This document shows, in pieces, positions 8,335 to 16,247 of a stretch of 64,000 nucleotides of DNA (position 1 is the first letter of the stretch; every line of letters starts with the position of its first letter). The notes below the pieces were generated by a model. That model made no database searches and was not told the DNA's origin. It saw only the letters and a list, made by a program, of their open reading frames with translations. Source of the stretch: Yoonia sp. GTDB lineage: Bacteria; Pseudomonadota; Alphaproteobacteria; Rhodobacterales; Rhodobacteraceae. The stretch covers positions 124,001 to 188,000 of the forward strand of contig NZ_JAGYJK010000017.1 in NCBI RefSeq assembly GCF_018402175.1, read 5' to 3'. The translations under genes were made by a program, and so were the position numbers.

Positions 8335-8706
8335 ATGACACAGCCCGCCTTTCTGGCCGCCCTGCGCGCCGCCCTGACCATTGCCTTCGTCTATTTCGGC
8401 CTGCGCAAGCTGACCGGCCACAGTACCGATGTCGCCATCTACGAGGCCATCGGCTTTGGCCAGTTTCCCCGCTATGTCACAGGCTCGGTCGAGGTGTTTG
8501 GCGCCGCCCTGCTGTGGTGGCGCGGCTGGGAAGGGATTGCTGGGCTGTTGTTGCTGGCCACGATGATCACCGGCCTGTCGGCCCTGCTGATCTGGGTCGG
8601 CCCACCCTATCTGCATATGCTGGCGCTGATGGCGGGTACCGGCACCGTGGCCTATGCCTATCGCGCCGATACGCTGCACAAGATCGCGCAACTGCGGGGC
8701 AGTTGA
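8335..8706 (+). CDS. DoxX-like small membrane protein
   Basis: A 123-residue protein with four hydrophobic helices (about 5-25, 46-63, 70-90, 96-112). The arrangement, with FVYFGLRKLTG after helix 1, resembles the DoxX/DoxD-like quinone-associated membrane family, but the match is by pattern only. ATG 8335 follows GGGGATC; a TTG at 8302 is less likely. It is divergent from the LysR gene and upstream of ffh. No function is claimed. Confidence 0.65.
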   Translation: MTQPAFLAALRAALTIAFVYFGLRKLTGHSTDVAIYEAIGFGQFPRYVTGSVEVFGAALLWWRGWEGIAGLLLLATMITGLSALLIWVGPPYLHMLALMAGTGTVAYAYRADTLHKIAQLRGS

Positions 8707-8740
8707 CTCGCGCCGCCTGTCGGCATAAACGCCAACCATT

Positions 8741-8814
8741 CCGGAACGCCTGTGCTTTCCGGTCCCCGCATTCAGGGGATCGCCCTCCGTCAGCGCGTTG
8801 CGCCCACGGGGGCG
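8741..8814 (+). other. Structured region upstream of ffh
   Basis: Three successive short stem-loops: CCGGAA/TTCCGG (8741-8762), TCCCC/GGGGA (8763-8779) and CGCCC/GGGCG (8801-8814). They occupy the 172-bp gap between the DoxX-like gene and ffh. The last is followed by a weak T-rich stretch and could be a terminator; together they could be a 5' leader. No SRP-RNA signature is present. Confidence 0.4.
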
Positions 8815-8878
8815 TTCCTGCTTTGGCCTGTCCGGTATAGGATGGGCCGCAACCGAAACGACAAAAGGGCCGTGGCCT

Positions 8879-10369
8879 ATGTTTGAAAATCTCTCCGAAC
8901 GCCTGTCCGGCGTTTTCGACAAGCTGACCAAGCAAGGTGCGCTGTCCGAAGATGATGTCAAAACCGCCCTGCGCGAAGTGCGCACTGCCTTGCTCGAGGC
9001 AGACGTATCGCTGCCCGTCGCGCGCGATTTCGTCGCCGCCGTGCAGGCCAAGGCGACAGGTCAGGCCGTCACCAAATCGATCACGCCGGGCCAGCAGGTC
9101 GTCAAGATCGTGCATGATGAACTGCAGCGCGTCCTGACCGGCGACGAAGACCCCGGCGCTTTGAAAATCGACAACCCGCCTGCGCCCATTCTGATGGTCG
9201 GTCTGCAGGGGTCGGGGAAAACCACCACCACCGCCAAACTTGCCAAACGTTTGAAGGAACGCGAAGGCAAAAAGGTGCTGATGGCCTCGCTTGACACCAA
9301 CCGCCCTGCGGCGATGGAACAGCTGGCGATCCTCGGTTTGCAGATCGGGGTCGATACCCTGCCTATCGTCAAGGGCGAAACGCCTGTCCAGATTGCCAAA
9401 CGCGCCAAGGTGCAGGCATCCTTGGGCGGCTATGACGTCTATATGCTCGACACCGCGGGGCGGCTGCATATCGACGCCGAACTCATCGCACAGGCCGCCG
9501 CGGTGCGCGATATCGCCAATCCGCGCGAAACACTGCTGGTCGTCGACGGCCTGACAGGTCAGGACGCGGTCAATGTCGCGCAGGAATTCGACGACAAGAT
9601 CGGCGTGACCGGCGTGGTCCTGACGCGGATGGATGGCGACGGGCGCGGCGGTGCCGCCCTGTCGATGCGCGCGATCACCGGCAAGCCGATCCGATTCGTC
9701 GGCCTTGGCGAAAAGATGGACGCCATCGAAACGTTTGAGCCGGCACGGATCGCAGGCCGTATTCTGGGCATGGGCGATATCGTGGCCCTTGTCGAAAAGG
9801 CGCAGGAAACGATTGAGGCCGAACAGGCCGCACGGATGATGAAACGGTTCCAGCAGGGCCGGTTCAACATGAACGACCTCAAGATGCAGCTCGACCAGAT
9901 GCTGAAAATGGGTGGCATGGAAGGCATGATGGGGATGATGCCCGGTGCCGCCAAGATGGGCAAACAGATGGCGGCGGCAGGCATGGATGACGGTATCCTC
10001 AAACGCCAGATCGCGCTGATCAATTCGATGACCAAAAAAGAACGCGCCAACCCCGACCTGCTGGCCGCCAGCCGCAAGAAACGGATCGCGGCGGGTGCCG
10101 GTCTGGAAGTCTCCGAACTCAACAAGCTGATCAAACAACACCGGCAGATGGCCGATATGATGAAAAAGATGGGCAAGGGCGGGATGCTGAAACAGGCCAT
10201 GAAAGGCATGTTCGGCAAAGGCGGCACCCCCGAAGGCATGCCCGACATGAACGACCCCAAAGCGATGGCCGACGCCGCCAAGGCCCTGCAAGGGCGCGGC
10301 GGCCTGCCCGGCTTGGGCGGGGGCATGCAACTGCCCGCGGGCCTGTCGGGGTTCGGCAAAAAGAAATGA
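8879..10369 (+). CDS. ffh: Signal recognition particle protein Ffh (SRP54)
   Basis: GTPase that binds signal peptides and SRP RNA and delivers ribosomes to FtsY at the membrane. Of 496 residues, N domain about 1-88, G domain about 100-295 with P-loop GLQGSGKTT (108-116), DTAGR and TRMDGDGRGG, then a methionine-rich M domain from about 325 (MKMGGMEGMMGMM). It ends in a glycine-rich tail finishing FGKKK. ATG 8879 gives the canonical N-terminus MFENLSERL. Its stop overlaps the next start (ATGA). It heads the ribosome-biogenesis gene run. Confidence 0.97.
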   Translation: MFENLSERLSGVFDKLTKQGALSEDDVKTALREVRTALLEADVSLPVARDFVAAVQAKATGQAVTKSITPGQQVVKIVHDELQRVLTGDEDPGALKIDNPPAPILMVGLQGSGKTTTTAKLAKRLKEREGKKVLMASLDTNRPAAMEQLAILGLQIGVDTLPIVKGETPVQIAKRAKVQASLGGYDVYMLDTAGRLHIDAELIAQAAAVRDIANPRETLLVVDGLTGQDAVNVAQEFDDKIGVTGVVLTRMDGDGRGGAALSMRAITGKPIRFVGLGEKMDAIETFEPARIAGRILGMGDIVALVEKAQETIEAEQAARMMKRFQQGRFNMNDLKMQLDQMLKMGGMEGMMGMMPGAAKMGKQMAAAGMDDGILKRQIALINSMTKKERANPDLLAASRKKRIAAGAGLEVSELNKLIKQHRQMADMMKKMGKGGMLKQAMKGMFGKGGTPEGMPDMNDPKAMADAAKALQGRGGLPGLGGGMQLPAGLSGFGKKK

Positions 10370-10926
10370 CATCTTCCGAGCCCAAATATCCCCGCCGGAG
10401 GCTTCAGGTTTGCCAAAACCTGAAAACCGACCGGCTGATCCTGCGCCGCCCTGTCGCGGATGACTGGCCCGCCTTTCATGATTTCATGATGTCGGACCGG
10501 TCCACCGCTTTTGGCGGGCACAAGGATCTGGGCAAGGCGTGGCGCAGCTTTGCGTCCGAACTGGGTCATTGGGACATCTTTGGCTATGGCATGTGGGCGG
10601 TCACGCGCGCGGGCGACGATACCGCCCTCGGGCTGGTCGGGCCATGGACCCCGCCCGATTGGCCGGAAACCGAGATCGGCTGGATGATCCTGTCGGATGC
10701 CGCCGAAGGCACCGGCATCGCCTCTGAGGCCGCGCGCGCCGCGATTGCCCATGCCTATGACAGCCTCGGCTGGGACAGTGCCGTCAGCTATATCGCGCCG
10801 GACAATACGCGCTCGATCCGGTTGGCGGAAAAGCTTGGTGCGGCACATGACCCACAGGCTGTTGGTCCGAAACCCGACACGCTGGTTTACCGCCATCCAA
10901 ATCCGAAAGGACAGGCCCATGTCTGA
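10366..10926 (+). CDS. GNAT-family N-acetyltransferase (RimJ/RimL-like)
   Basis: A 186-residue acetyltransferase of the RimJ/RimL branch that starts its domain at LKTDRLILRRPVADDWPAF; the acetyl-CoA site lies near TGIASEAARAAIAHAY and the C-terminal part has APDNTRSIRLAEKLGA. The substrate is unknown. Only the ATG at 10366, overlapping the ffh stop, gives a standard start. The first 18 or so residues (TSSEPKYPRRR and on) are the translation of a dispersed repeat and its hairpin and are unlike the family, so translation may start further in or the leader may be tolerated. It overlaps the chorismate mutase start by 8 bases. Confidence 0.85.
   Translation: MTSSEPKYPRRRLQVCQNLKTDRLILRRPVADDWPAFHDFMMSDRSTAFGGHKDLGKAWRSFASELGHWDIFGYGMWAVTRAGDDTALGLVGPWTPPDWPETEIGWMILSDAAEGTGIASEAARAAIAHAYDSLGWDSAVSYIAPDNTRSIRLAEKLGAAHDPQAVGPKPDTLVYRHPNPKGQAHV
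10370..10424 (-). repeat. Composite repeat element, copy 1 (ffh/GNAT)
   Basis: Read on the minus strand: a nine-base-pair stem-loop (TTCAGGTTT paired with AAACCTGAA, loop TGGC), then the 33-base core that starts GCCTCCGGCGGGGATATTT and ends CTCGGAAGATG. It lies directly after the ffh stop codon and inside the start of the GNAT reading frame. It is the only copy not downstream of a gene pointing its own way. Confidence 0.85.
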
Positions 10927-11215
10927 CGCCATCACCCGCGCCGCACAAATCCTGAAAGACCATCGCGCCAGCATCGACCGGCTGGATGCGATCCTTGTCT
11001 ATACTTTGGGCGAACGTTTCAAACACACACAGGCCGTGGGCCGGCTCAAAGCCGAACACGCCCTGCCCCCGTCCGATCCGGCGCGCGAAGCCGCGCAGAT
11101 CGCACGGCTGACCGATCTTGCGCAACAGGCCGATCTGGACCCTGAATTCGCCAAGAAATTCCTGAACTTCATCATTCAGGAAGTGATCCAGCATCACAAA
11201 CAACACCAATCGTAG
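10919..11215 (+). CDS. Chorismate mutase, AroQ class
   Basis: A 98-residue all-helical enzyme converting chorismate to prephenate in phenylalanine and tyrosine synthesis. It has the single-domain AroQ pattern: RASIDRLDAILVYTLGERFKHTQAVGRLKAEH supplies the arginine and lysine that bind chorismate carboxylates, and the C-terminal helix holds FLNFIIQEVIQHH. It overlaps the GNAT gene by 8 bases and is followed by a GC-rich hairpin before rpsP. A lone mutase embedded in the ffh-rpsP run is a conserved arrangement in Rhodobacterales. Confidence 0.9.
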   Translation: MSDAITRAAQILKDHRASIDRLDAILVYTLGERFKHTQAVGRLKAEHALPPSDPAREAAQIARLTDLAQQADLDPEFAKKFLNFIIQEVIQHHKQHQS

Positions 11216-11233
11216 GGCGGGGTTCACCCCGCC
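11216..11233. other. GC hairpin between the chorismate mutase gene and rpsP
   Basis: GGCGGGG and CCCCGCC around the loop TTCA, starting one base after the mutase stop codon. With no T run it is probably not a simple terminator; it may be a partial attenuator or an RNA-stability element. Confidence 0.55.
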
Positions 11234-11263
11234 ACCCCCAAAGACATCTTAAAGGAGATACCT

Positions 11264-11650
11264 ATGTCTATGAAAATCCGGCTCGCCCGCGGCGGTTCCA
11301 AGAAGCGCCCACATTACGCCATCGTCGCCGCCGACAGCCGCATGCCACGCGATGGCCGCTTCATCGAGAAACTGGGCACCTATGCGCCAATGCTGCCCAA
11401 AGACAGCGAAGACCGCGTGCGCATGGATATGGACCGCATCCAGCATTGGCTGGGTCAGGGCGCACAGCCGACCGACCGCGTCGCGCGCATGCTCGAAGCC
11501 GCTGGCGTGATGCCGAAAAAAGACCGTGCCAACCTGAAAAAAGGCACGCCGGGCAAGGCCGCAACCAAGCGCGCCGAAGAAAAGGCCGCGAAAGCCGCCA
11601 AAGCTGACGAAGCGGCAAACGCACCTGCCGAAGACGCCGCCGCCGAATAA
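11264..11650 (+). CDS. rpsP: 30S ribosomal protein S16
   Basis: Small-subunit assembly protein of 128 residues. The first 80 are the conserved S16 fold ([41 protein letters not shown]-equivalent [14 protein letters not shown]). The last 45 are a lysine/alanine-rich tail ([20 protein letters not shown]) ending in an acidic stretch, a known extension in alphaproteobacteria. The ATG follows an AAGGAG site. It lies between two GC-rich hairpins. Confidence 0.97.
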   Translation: MSMKIRLARGGSKKRPHYAIVAADSRMPRDGRFIEKLGTYAPMLPKDSEDRVRMDMDRIQHWLGQGAQPTDRVARMLEAAGVMPKKDRANLKKGTPGKAATKRAEEKAAKAAKADEAANAPAEDAAAE

Positions 11651-11663
11651 GCGGCGGATCGTG

Positions 11664-11683
11664 GCCCGGGTCTTGACCCGGGC
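11664..11683. other. Perfect palindrome after rpsP
   Basis: GCCCGGGTC and its exact complement, separated by TT, 14 bases after the rpsP stop codon. No T run follows. It looks like the REP-type palindromes scattered through these genomes. Confidence 0.6.
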
Positions 11684-11699
11684 TACACCCAAACAGCAG

Positions 11700-11852
11700 A
11701 TGTTCCGCTTGCTCCGCACCTTCATCCTTGTGATGGTCGCCTTCGTGGCGGGCATGATGTATGAACGGCAAGGCCAGCAAGACATCTGCGAAAACGGTGG
11801 TGGCTTATGGGTTGCCAATATCTGTCTTGCAGCGGAGATGATCAATGACTGA
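11700..11852 (+). CDS. Small membrane protein with two cysteines (conserved unknown)
   Basis: A 50-residue protein with one N-terminal transmembrane helix (about 5-20, [18 protein letters not shown]) and a short exported-looking tail with two cysteines, Cys30 and Cys42, framing GGGLW, a spacing that suggests a disulfide in the periplasm. It starts at ATG 11700 and overlaps rimM by 8 bases, so it is coupled to an essential ribosome-maturation gene. I believe similar short genes sit here in related genomes, but function is unknown. Confidence 0.75.
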   Translation: MFRLLRTFILVMVAFVAGMMYERQGQQDICENGGGLWVANICLAAEMIND

Positions 11853-12360
11853 CCGCGTTATCGTAGGCATGATCGGCGGCTCTTTCGGGGTCAAGGGCGA
11901 GGTGCGGCTGAAATCCTTCTGCGCCGATCCGATGGCAATCGCTGATTACACGCCGCTTTATACCGAACACGGCGACAGCATCGCGCAGGTGGTGCTGACA
12001 GGCCAGCTCAAGGGCGGGTTCACCGCGCGGCTGTCCGGTGTGGTGACCAAAGAAGACGCCGACGCCCTGCGCAATATCGCCCTTTACGCCGACCGCGCGG
12101 CGATGCCATCACTGCCCGATGACGAATATTACTATGCCGACCTGATCGGGCTTGCCGTGCTGGACACTGGCGGCAGCAAACTGGGGCAGGTCAAATCTGT
12201 CGTGGATCACGGCGCAGGCGCGCTTTTGGAACTGCATGTGCCCGGCCAGTCCGACCCCGTGCTGTTGCCCTTTACCCAAGCCGCCGTGCCGACCGTCGAT
12301 CTGGCCGCAGGGCGCATCATCGCGGACCCGCCTGCCGGGCTTTTTGCATCCGATGACTGA
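11845..12360 (+). CDS. rimM: Ribosome maturation factor RimM
   Basis: Binds S19 during 30S head assembly. The 171-residue protein has the N-terminal RimM beta barrel ([20 protein letters not shown], about 5-85) and a C-terminal PRC barrel ([31 protein letters not shown], about 95-165). It overlaps the small membrane protein before it and trmD after it by 8 bases each, so all three are tightly coupled. Confidence 0.96.
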   Translation: MTDRVIVGMIGGSFGVKGEVRLKSFCADPMAIADYTPLYTEHGDSIAQVVLTGQLKGGFTARLSGVVTKEDADALRNIALYADRAAMPSLPDDEYYYADLIGLAVLDTGGSKLGQVKSVVDHGAGALLELHVPGQSDPVLLPFTQAAVPTVDLAAGRIIADPPAGLFASDD

Positions 12361-13153
12361 CACGCCGTCCCGCGCCATCGGGCGCAAGTCGATCAGCGCG
12401 ACACTGAAACCGCGCGAATTGATGACGGATACCCCCCTGCTCGCGGGGGCATGGACTGCACAGATCATCACCCTGTTCCCGCAGGCCTTTCCGGGCGTGC
12501 TGGGCGAAAGCCTGACAGGGCGTGCGCTCCAGGACGGGCTGTGGCAGCTGCAGACCTACGACCTGCGCGCACATGGCATCGGCAAACACCGCAATGTCGA
12601 TGACACGCCTGCGGGCGGCGGCGCGGGCATGGTGCTGCGCCCTGATGTGCTGGAAGCAGCCATTCTGGAGGCCCGCAGCGCCGCCAAGGGCATCATGCCG
12701 CTGGTCTATCTGTCCCCGCGGGGGCGTAGGTTCGACCAGACCATGGCACGCAACTGGGCGCGGATGGATGGGGTCACCCTGCTGTGTGGCCGGTTCGAAG
12801 GCGTCGATGAACGCGTGATCGACCATTTCGGCATCACCGAGGTCTCGCTGGGTGATTTCGTCCTGACAGGGGGCGAGATTGCGGCGCAGGCGATGATCGA
12901 CGCCACCGTGCGGCTGTTGCCCGGCGTTTTGGGCAATGCCGAAAGTGCTGTCGAGGAAAGCCATTCGGGCGGCCTGCTGGAACATCCCCAATATACCAAA
13001 CCCGCCCTATGGCAGGGCCGCCCGATCCCCGAGGTGCTGATGTCGGGCAATCACGCGAAAATCGCGGCTTGGCGGCGGGCGATGTCCGAACAGATCACCG
13101 CACAGCGCCGGCCCGATTTGTGGGCCGCTTACAAGGCCAAAGACGCCACTTGA
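12353..13153 (+). CDS. trmD: tRNA (guanine-37-N1)-methyltransferase
   Basis: Methylates G37 of tRNAs that read CNN codons, preventing frameshifting. The 266-residue SPOUT enzyme carries the trefoil-knot SAM site ([45 protein letters not shown]) and the C-terminal tRNA-binding part ([22 protein letters not shown]). ATG 12353 overlaps rimM. An N-terminal extension of about 35 residues before [11 protein letters not shown] is usual in Rhodobacterales. Confidence 0.96.
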   Translation: MTDTPSRAIGRKSISATLKPRELMTDTPLLAGAWTAQIITLFPQAFPGVLGESLTGRALQDGLWQLQTYDLRAHGIGKHRNVDDTPAGGGAGMVLRPDVLEAAILEARSAAKGIMPLVYLSPRGRRFDQTMARNWARMDGVTLLCGRFEGVDERVIDHFGITEVSLGDFVLTGGEIAAQAMIDATVRLLPGVLGNAESAVEESHSGGLLEHPQYTKPALWQGRPIPEVLMSGNHAKIAAWRRAMSEQITAQRRPDLWAAYKAKDAT

Positions 13154-13403
13154 TCGCAGCCCGCCTTGGGCCTATACGACGCAGGCTTGGGTCGGTTCCG
13201 ATTCCGGGCCATGCGTTTATGGATCATCGGATCACGGGCGGCCCTTGCGTTGGGGCAGAACCTGCGGGTGGACCAGACGGATAGAATAAAGACGATGACG
13301 CAATCTCTGACGGGCGGTACGACCGGACCCGACAAACGATCAGAGCTATTCGTCATGGCAACAACATTGCGGACCACCGCAAGCATTATAAGGAGCGTTT
13401 CAG
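13154..13403 (+). other. trmD-rplS gap with a hairpin before the rplS ribosome-binding site
   Basis: A 250-bp stretch without a credible gene. A perfect six-base-pair hairpin, TTGCGG-ACCA-CCGCAA, lies at 13367-13382, eight bases before the AAGGAG site (13390-13395) of rplS. A weaker GCCC/GGGC stem follows the trmD stop. The length and the position of the hairpin suggest a 5' leader that may carry its own promoter or an L19 control element. No clear promoter boxes were found. Confidence 0.45.
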
Positions 13404-13787
13404 ATGAACCTGATCGCACAGATCGAAGCGGAGCAAATCGCTGCGCTGGGGAAAACCATCCCCGATTTCAAGGCGGGTGACACCATCCGCGTCGGTTACA
13501 AAGTGACCGAAGGCACACGCACCCGTGTGCAGGCCTATGAAGGCGTCTGCATCGCCCGCAAGAACGGCAAAGGCATCGCCGGGTCGTTCACCGTGCGCAA
13601 GATTTCCTTTGGCGAAGGCGTGGAACGCGTGTTCCCGCTGCATTCGACCAATATCGACAGCATCGAAGTTGTCCGTCGCGGCAAGGTCCGTCGCGCCAAG
13701 CTGTATTACCTGCGCGCACGTCGCGGTAAATCCGCACGCATCGCCGAAGTTACCAACTACAAGGCGCCTACCGGCGCTCAGGCATAG
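13404..13787 (+). CDS. rplS: 50S ribosomal protein L19
   Basis: Large-subunit protein at the 30S-50S interface, 127 residues. Motifs include [39 protein letters not shown] and [25 protein letters not shown] strong AAGGAG precedes the ATG. rpmE follows after ten bases. Confidence 0.97.
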   Translation: MNLIAQIEAEQIAALGKTIPDFKAGDTIRVGYKVTEGTRTRVQAYEGVCIARKNGKGIAGSFTVRKISFGEGVERVFPLHSTNIDSIEVVRRGKVRRAKLYYLRARRGKSARIAEVTNYKAPTGAQA

Positions 13788-13797
13788 GACGGGTTCC

Positions 13798-14019
13798 ATG
13801 AAAAAAGAAATTCACCCCGATTACCACGTCATCAACGTCAAGTTCACTGACGGTACGATCGTGCAGATGAAATCCACCTGGGGCAAAGAAGGTGACCAGA
13901 TGTCACTGGAAATCGACCCATCCGTGCATCCTGCATGGACCGGTGGCGGCACCCGCCTGATGGATGCCGGCGGCCGCGTGTCGAAGTTCAAGAACAAATA
14001 CGCCGGTCTGGGGTTCTAA
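13798..14019 (+). CDS. rpmE: 50S ribosomal protein L31, zinc-free type
   Basis: A 73-residue L31 ([20 protein letters not shown] at the start, [12 protein letters not shown] at the end). It contains no cysteine, so it is the C-minus form that does not bind zinc, as usual in Rhodobacterales. It is the last gene of the ffh-to-rpmE run and is followed by a strong terminator. Confidence 0.96.
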   Translation: MKKEIHPDYHVINVKFTDGTIVQMKSTWGKEGDQMSLEIDPSVHPAWTGGGTRLMDAGGRVSKFKNKYAGLGF

Positions 14020-14045
14020 ACACCTTTCCTGCGCGATTGTTTCAG

Positions 14046-14074
14046 GGGCCATATGCAACCGCATATGGCCCTTT
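14046..14074 (+). terminator. Strong terminator after rpmE
   Basis: A perfect 11-base-pair stem (GGGCCATATGC and complement), loop AACC, followed by TTT. It ends the ffh-rpmE transcription unit 26 bases after the L31 stop codon. Confidence 0.88.
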
Positions 14075-14094
14075 GTCATTTGGGGCTCGCGTCT

Positions 14095-14121
14095 TAAGTG
14101 TTTCTTGGTTTTTCGGATGTA
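14095..14121 (+). promoter_or_regulatory. Possible sigma28 (FliA-type) promoter before the MCP gene
   Basis: TTAAGTGT, 11 bases, then TCGGATGT, about 33 bases before the MCP ATG. The spacing fits the flagellar sigma consensus TAAAGTTT-N11-GCCGATAA, with six and four of eight positions matching. The match is weak and is noted because the gene downstream is a chemoreceptor. Confidence 0.25.
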
Positions 14122-14154
14122 GACCTCGGATGTCGTATCAGTCTGGGGATTACC

Positions 14155-15957
14155 ATGAAACGCTCTGTCACTCTGTCGTTGAAACTGCGCCTTGCCATCA
14201 TGATGACGATGATCATGTTGGTGGTCTGCGCCGTTCTTGTGTCGATCTCTGCGCGCCAGACGCAGAATGCCATGCTGACAGATGTGCAGGCCCGGCAAGA
14301 CCTGTCGCTGCGGATCATCGCATCGGTGTTTCAATCTGCCTTTGACGGGTTGACGATGACCTATGGCCCCGACGGGCAGATCACCCGTGCCAGCTGGACC
14401 GACATTCCCGCCTTCGACACACATGACCTGATCGATCAGGTCGGGCGCGTGTCGCGTGAAACGGCGACATTCTTTCTTTGGGACCCGACGGAAAACGACT
14501 TTCGCCGCATGACCACCAATATCATCAAACCGGACGGTCAACGCGCGGTCGGCACCTATCTGGGCCGCGACAACCAGGTCTATGCTGCAGTGATCAAAGG
14601 CCAGACATACCGGGGCGAGGCGGTGATTTTGGGCAAGCCTTACCTCACCGCCTATCTGCCGGTTTTCGGCGCAGGCGATGATGTCGTCGGTATTCTTTAT
14701 GTCGGTGTCGAACGGACCGATATCGATGCGGCGATATTCGACCGGTTGATGACGATGCTCGCGGCGTCGGCGGTCGTGATCGTCTTGGGTCTGGGTATGG
14801 TTGTGCTGATGGCAATGCAACTGACGCGCCCGATTACCCAGATCTCGAATGCCATCGCCGATATCGCGGGTGGCAATCTTGACACGATCGTCCCTCATGC
14901 CGGAATGAAGGATGAAATCGGCGAAATCGCCCGCCGTGTGACCGATTTCAAGGCCGGCCTGCAACGCAACCACCAGCTGGAAGACGCAAGCCGCCAAGCA
15001 CATGATGAACAGACAAAGGTCATGGGCCTGCTGCGCACGGGTCTGGCCCATCTCGCGCGACTGGACCTGACACATAGGATCGAATCGACCAGGTCCGATC
15101 CATTTCCTGCCGCCTATGAGGCGCTGCGCGAGGATTTCAACGCAGTGGTCGCAAGCCTTGGCAAAAGCGTGTCCGACATGACCGAGATCGCACAAGAAGT
15201 GACGACCGCCAGCACGGGGATTGCGTCGATGTCAGATTCGCTGGCACGACGGGTCGAAACACAGGCGGCAACGTTGGCGGAATCATCGGCGACACTGCAA
15301 AACCTGAGCGAGAGTGGAAAGGCCATCGCAGCCAAAGCAGCCGAAGCGGACGAGATGGCCCAGCGCAGCCTGAGCCTGTCCAACCAAAGCCGTCAGGTTC
15401 TGGATGAAGCAACACAAGCCATTCAGGAAATCGAGGAATCGTCCGGCCAGATCAACCAGATCATTTCCGTCATTGAAGACATCGCCTTTCAAACCAACCT
15501 TCTGGCCCTGAACGCAGGGGTCGAGGCTGCCCGCGCGGGTGATGCGGGCCGGGGCTTTGCGGTTGTCGCGTCAGAAGTGCGGGCCTTGTCGATGCGCGCC
15601 ACGCAATCGGCCCGCGAAATCCGGACCCTGATCACCGCCAGCCGGACCAAGATCAGCGAAGGCACGGTGCTGGTCCAGAACACCGGCACCGCCCTGAGCC
15701 AGGTGCTGGCGCAGGTCGAACAGATGGGCGTGACGATCCAGGCCATTGCCGCATCGGTCAAGGATCAGGCGCTTGGTCAATCCGAAGTCAGCATTGGTGT
15801 CCAGCAGCTGGATCACATGACGCAAGAAAACGCGGCCTTGGGCGAAGAAGCAAACGCTGCCAGCAGCACTCTTAGCGACGAGGCACAACGCCTGTCGGCC
15901 ACTTTGCGCCAGTTCCACACACCGCGGCCGCAGTCAGGCGCGGCGCGTGCGGCCTGA
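14155..15957 (+). CDS. Methyl-accepting chemotaxis protein with a periplasmic Cache-type sensor
   Basis: A 600-residue chemoreceptor. TM1 about 12-32; periplasmic single-Cache-like domain about 33-198 ([41 protein letters not shown]); TM2 about 200-222; HAMP about 223-275; coiled signalling domain to 590 with the hairpin tip [19 protein letters not shown] and [14 protein letters not shown]. It has no C-terminal NWETF-type tether for CheR/CheB. No che or fli genes are in the window, so this is an orphan receptor. Ligand unknown. Confidence 0.92.
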   Translation: MKRSVTLSLKLRLAIMMTMIMLVVCAVLVSISARQTQNAMLTDVQARQDLSLRIIASVFQSAFDGLTMTYGPDGQITRASWTDIPAFDTHDLIDQVGRVSRETATFFLWDPTENDFRRMTTNIIKPDGQRAVGTYLGRDNQVYAAVIKGQTYRGEAVILGKPYLTAYLPVFGAGDDVVGILYVGVERTDIDAAIFDRLMTMLAASAVVIVLGLGMVVLMAMQLTRPITQISNAIADIAGGNLDTIVPHAGMKDEIGEIARRVTDFKAGLQRNHQLEDASRQAHDEQTKVMGLLRTGLAHLARLDLTHRIESTRSDPFPAAYEALREDFNAVVASLGKSVSDMTEIAQEVTTASTGIASMSDSLARRVETQAATLAESSATLQNLSESGKAIAAKAAEADEMAQRSLSLSNQSRQVLDEATQAIQEIEESSGQINQIISVIEDIAFQTNLLALNAGVEAARAGDAGRGFAVVASEVRALSMRATQSAREIRTLITASRTKISEGTVLVQNTGTALSQVLAQVEQMGVTIQAIAASVKDQALGQSEVSIGVQQLDHMTQENAALGEEANAASSTLSDEAQRLSATLRQFHTPRPQSGAARAA

Positions 15958-16247
15958 CGGGCCGGTTGGTATATCGCCTGTGATCGCGGGCGGTCCCAAA
16001 CCTTCCATATCAGCAGTGCTTGGGCGGAAACCGCTTCTGCGCCATAGCCCGATCAGGCATCATCTGATCAGGCGGCAGAACCAGTATCGCTGGCTGGCCT
16101 GCCGGACCTGCCAAAGACCGCAGTGGTCGTGCCAATGCACCAAGGCAGGATCAGATCGCCCGCCCCACGGCCAATGATCAGGCGGGACGGTAAGCATGTT
16201 GGCCTGCGCCCCGCGCAATCGCGGCAGGACGCAGGCCAGCTGACACC
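15958..16247. other. Gap between the convergent MCP and rhlE genes, with the rhlE terminator
   Basis: 290 bp with no credible gene. On the minus strand a nine-base-pair outer stem (TGGCCTGCG at 16200-16208, complement at 16230-16238) encloses an inner CCGCG/CGCGG stem, six bases or so after the end of rhlE; it probably ends that transcript. A GATCAG/CTGATC hairpin lies near 16050-16070, closer to the MCP end. Confidence 0.5.

Noticed and set aside
8707-8878. SRP (4.5S) RNA gene next to ffh
   Set aside because: The region is structured, but the conserved GGAAGGAAGCAGCC-type apical loop is absent on both strands.
8567-10372. A 601-codon open frame antisense to ffh
   Set aside because: Shadow of the methionine-rich and GTPase coding sequence; no domain or ribosome-binding site.
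13166-13480. A plus-strand frame between trmD and rplS
   Set aside because: It overlaps rplS in another frame, has no family-like sequence and no ribosome-binding site; the gap is better read as a leader.
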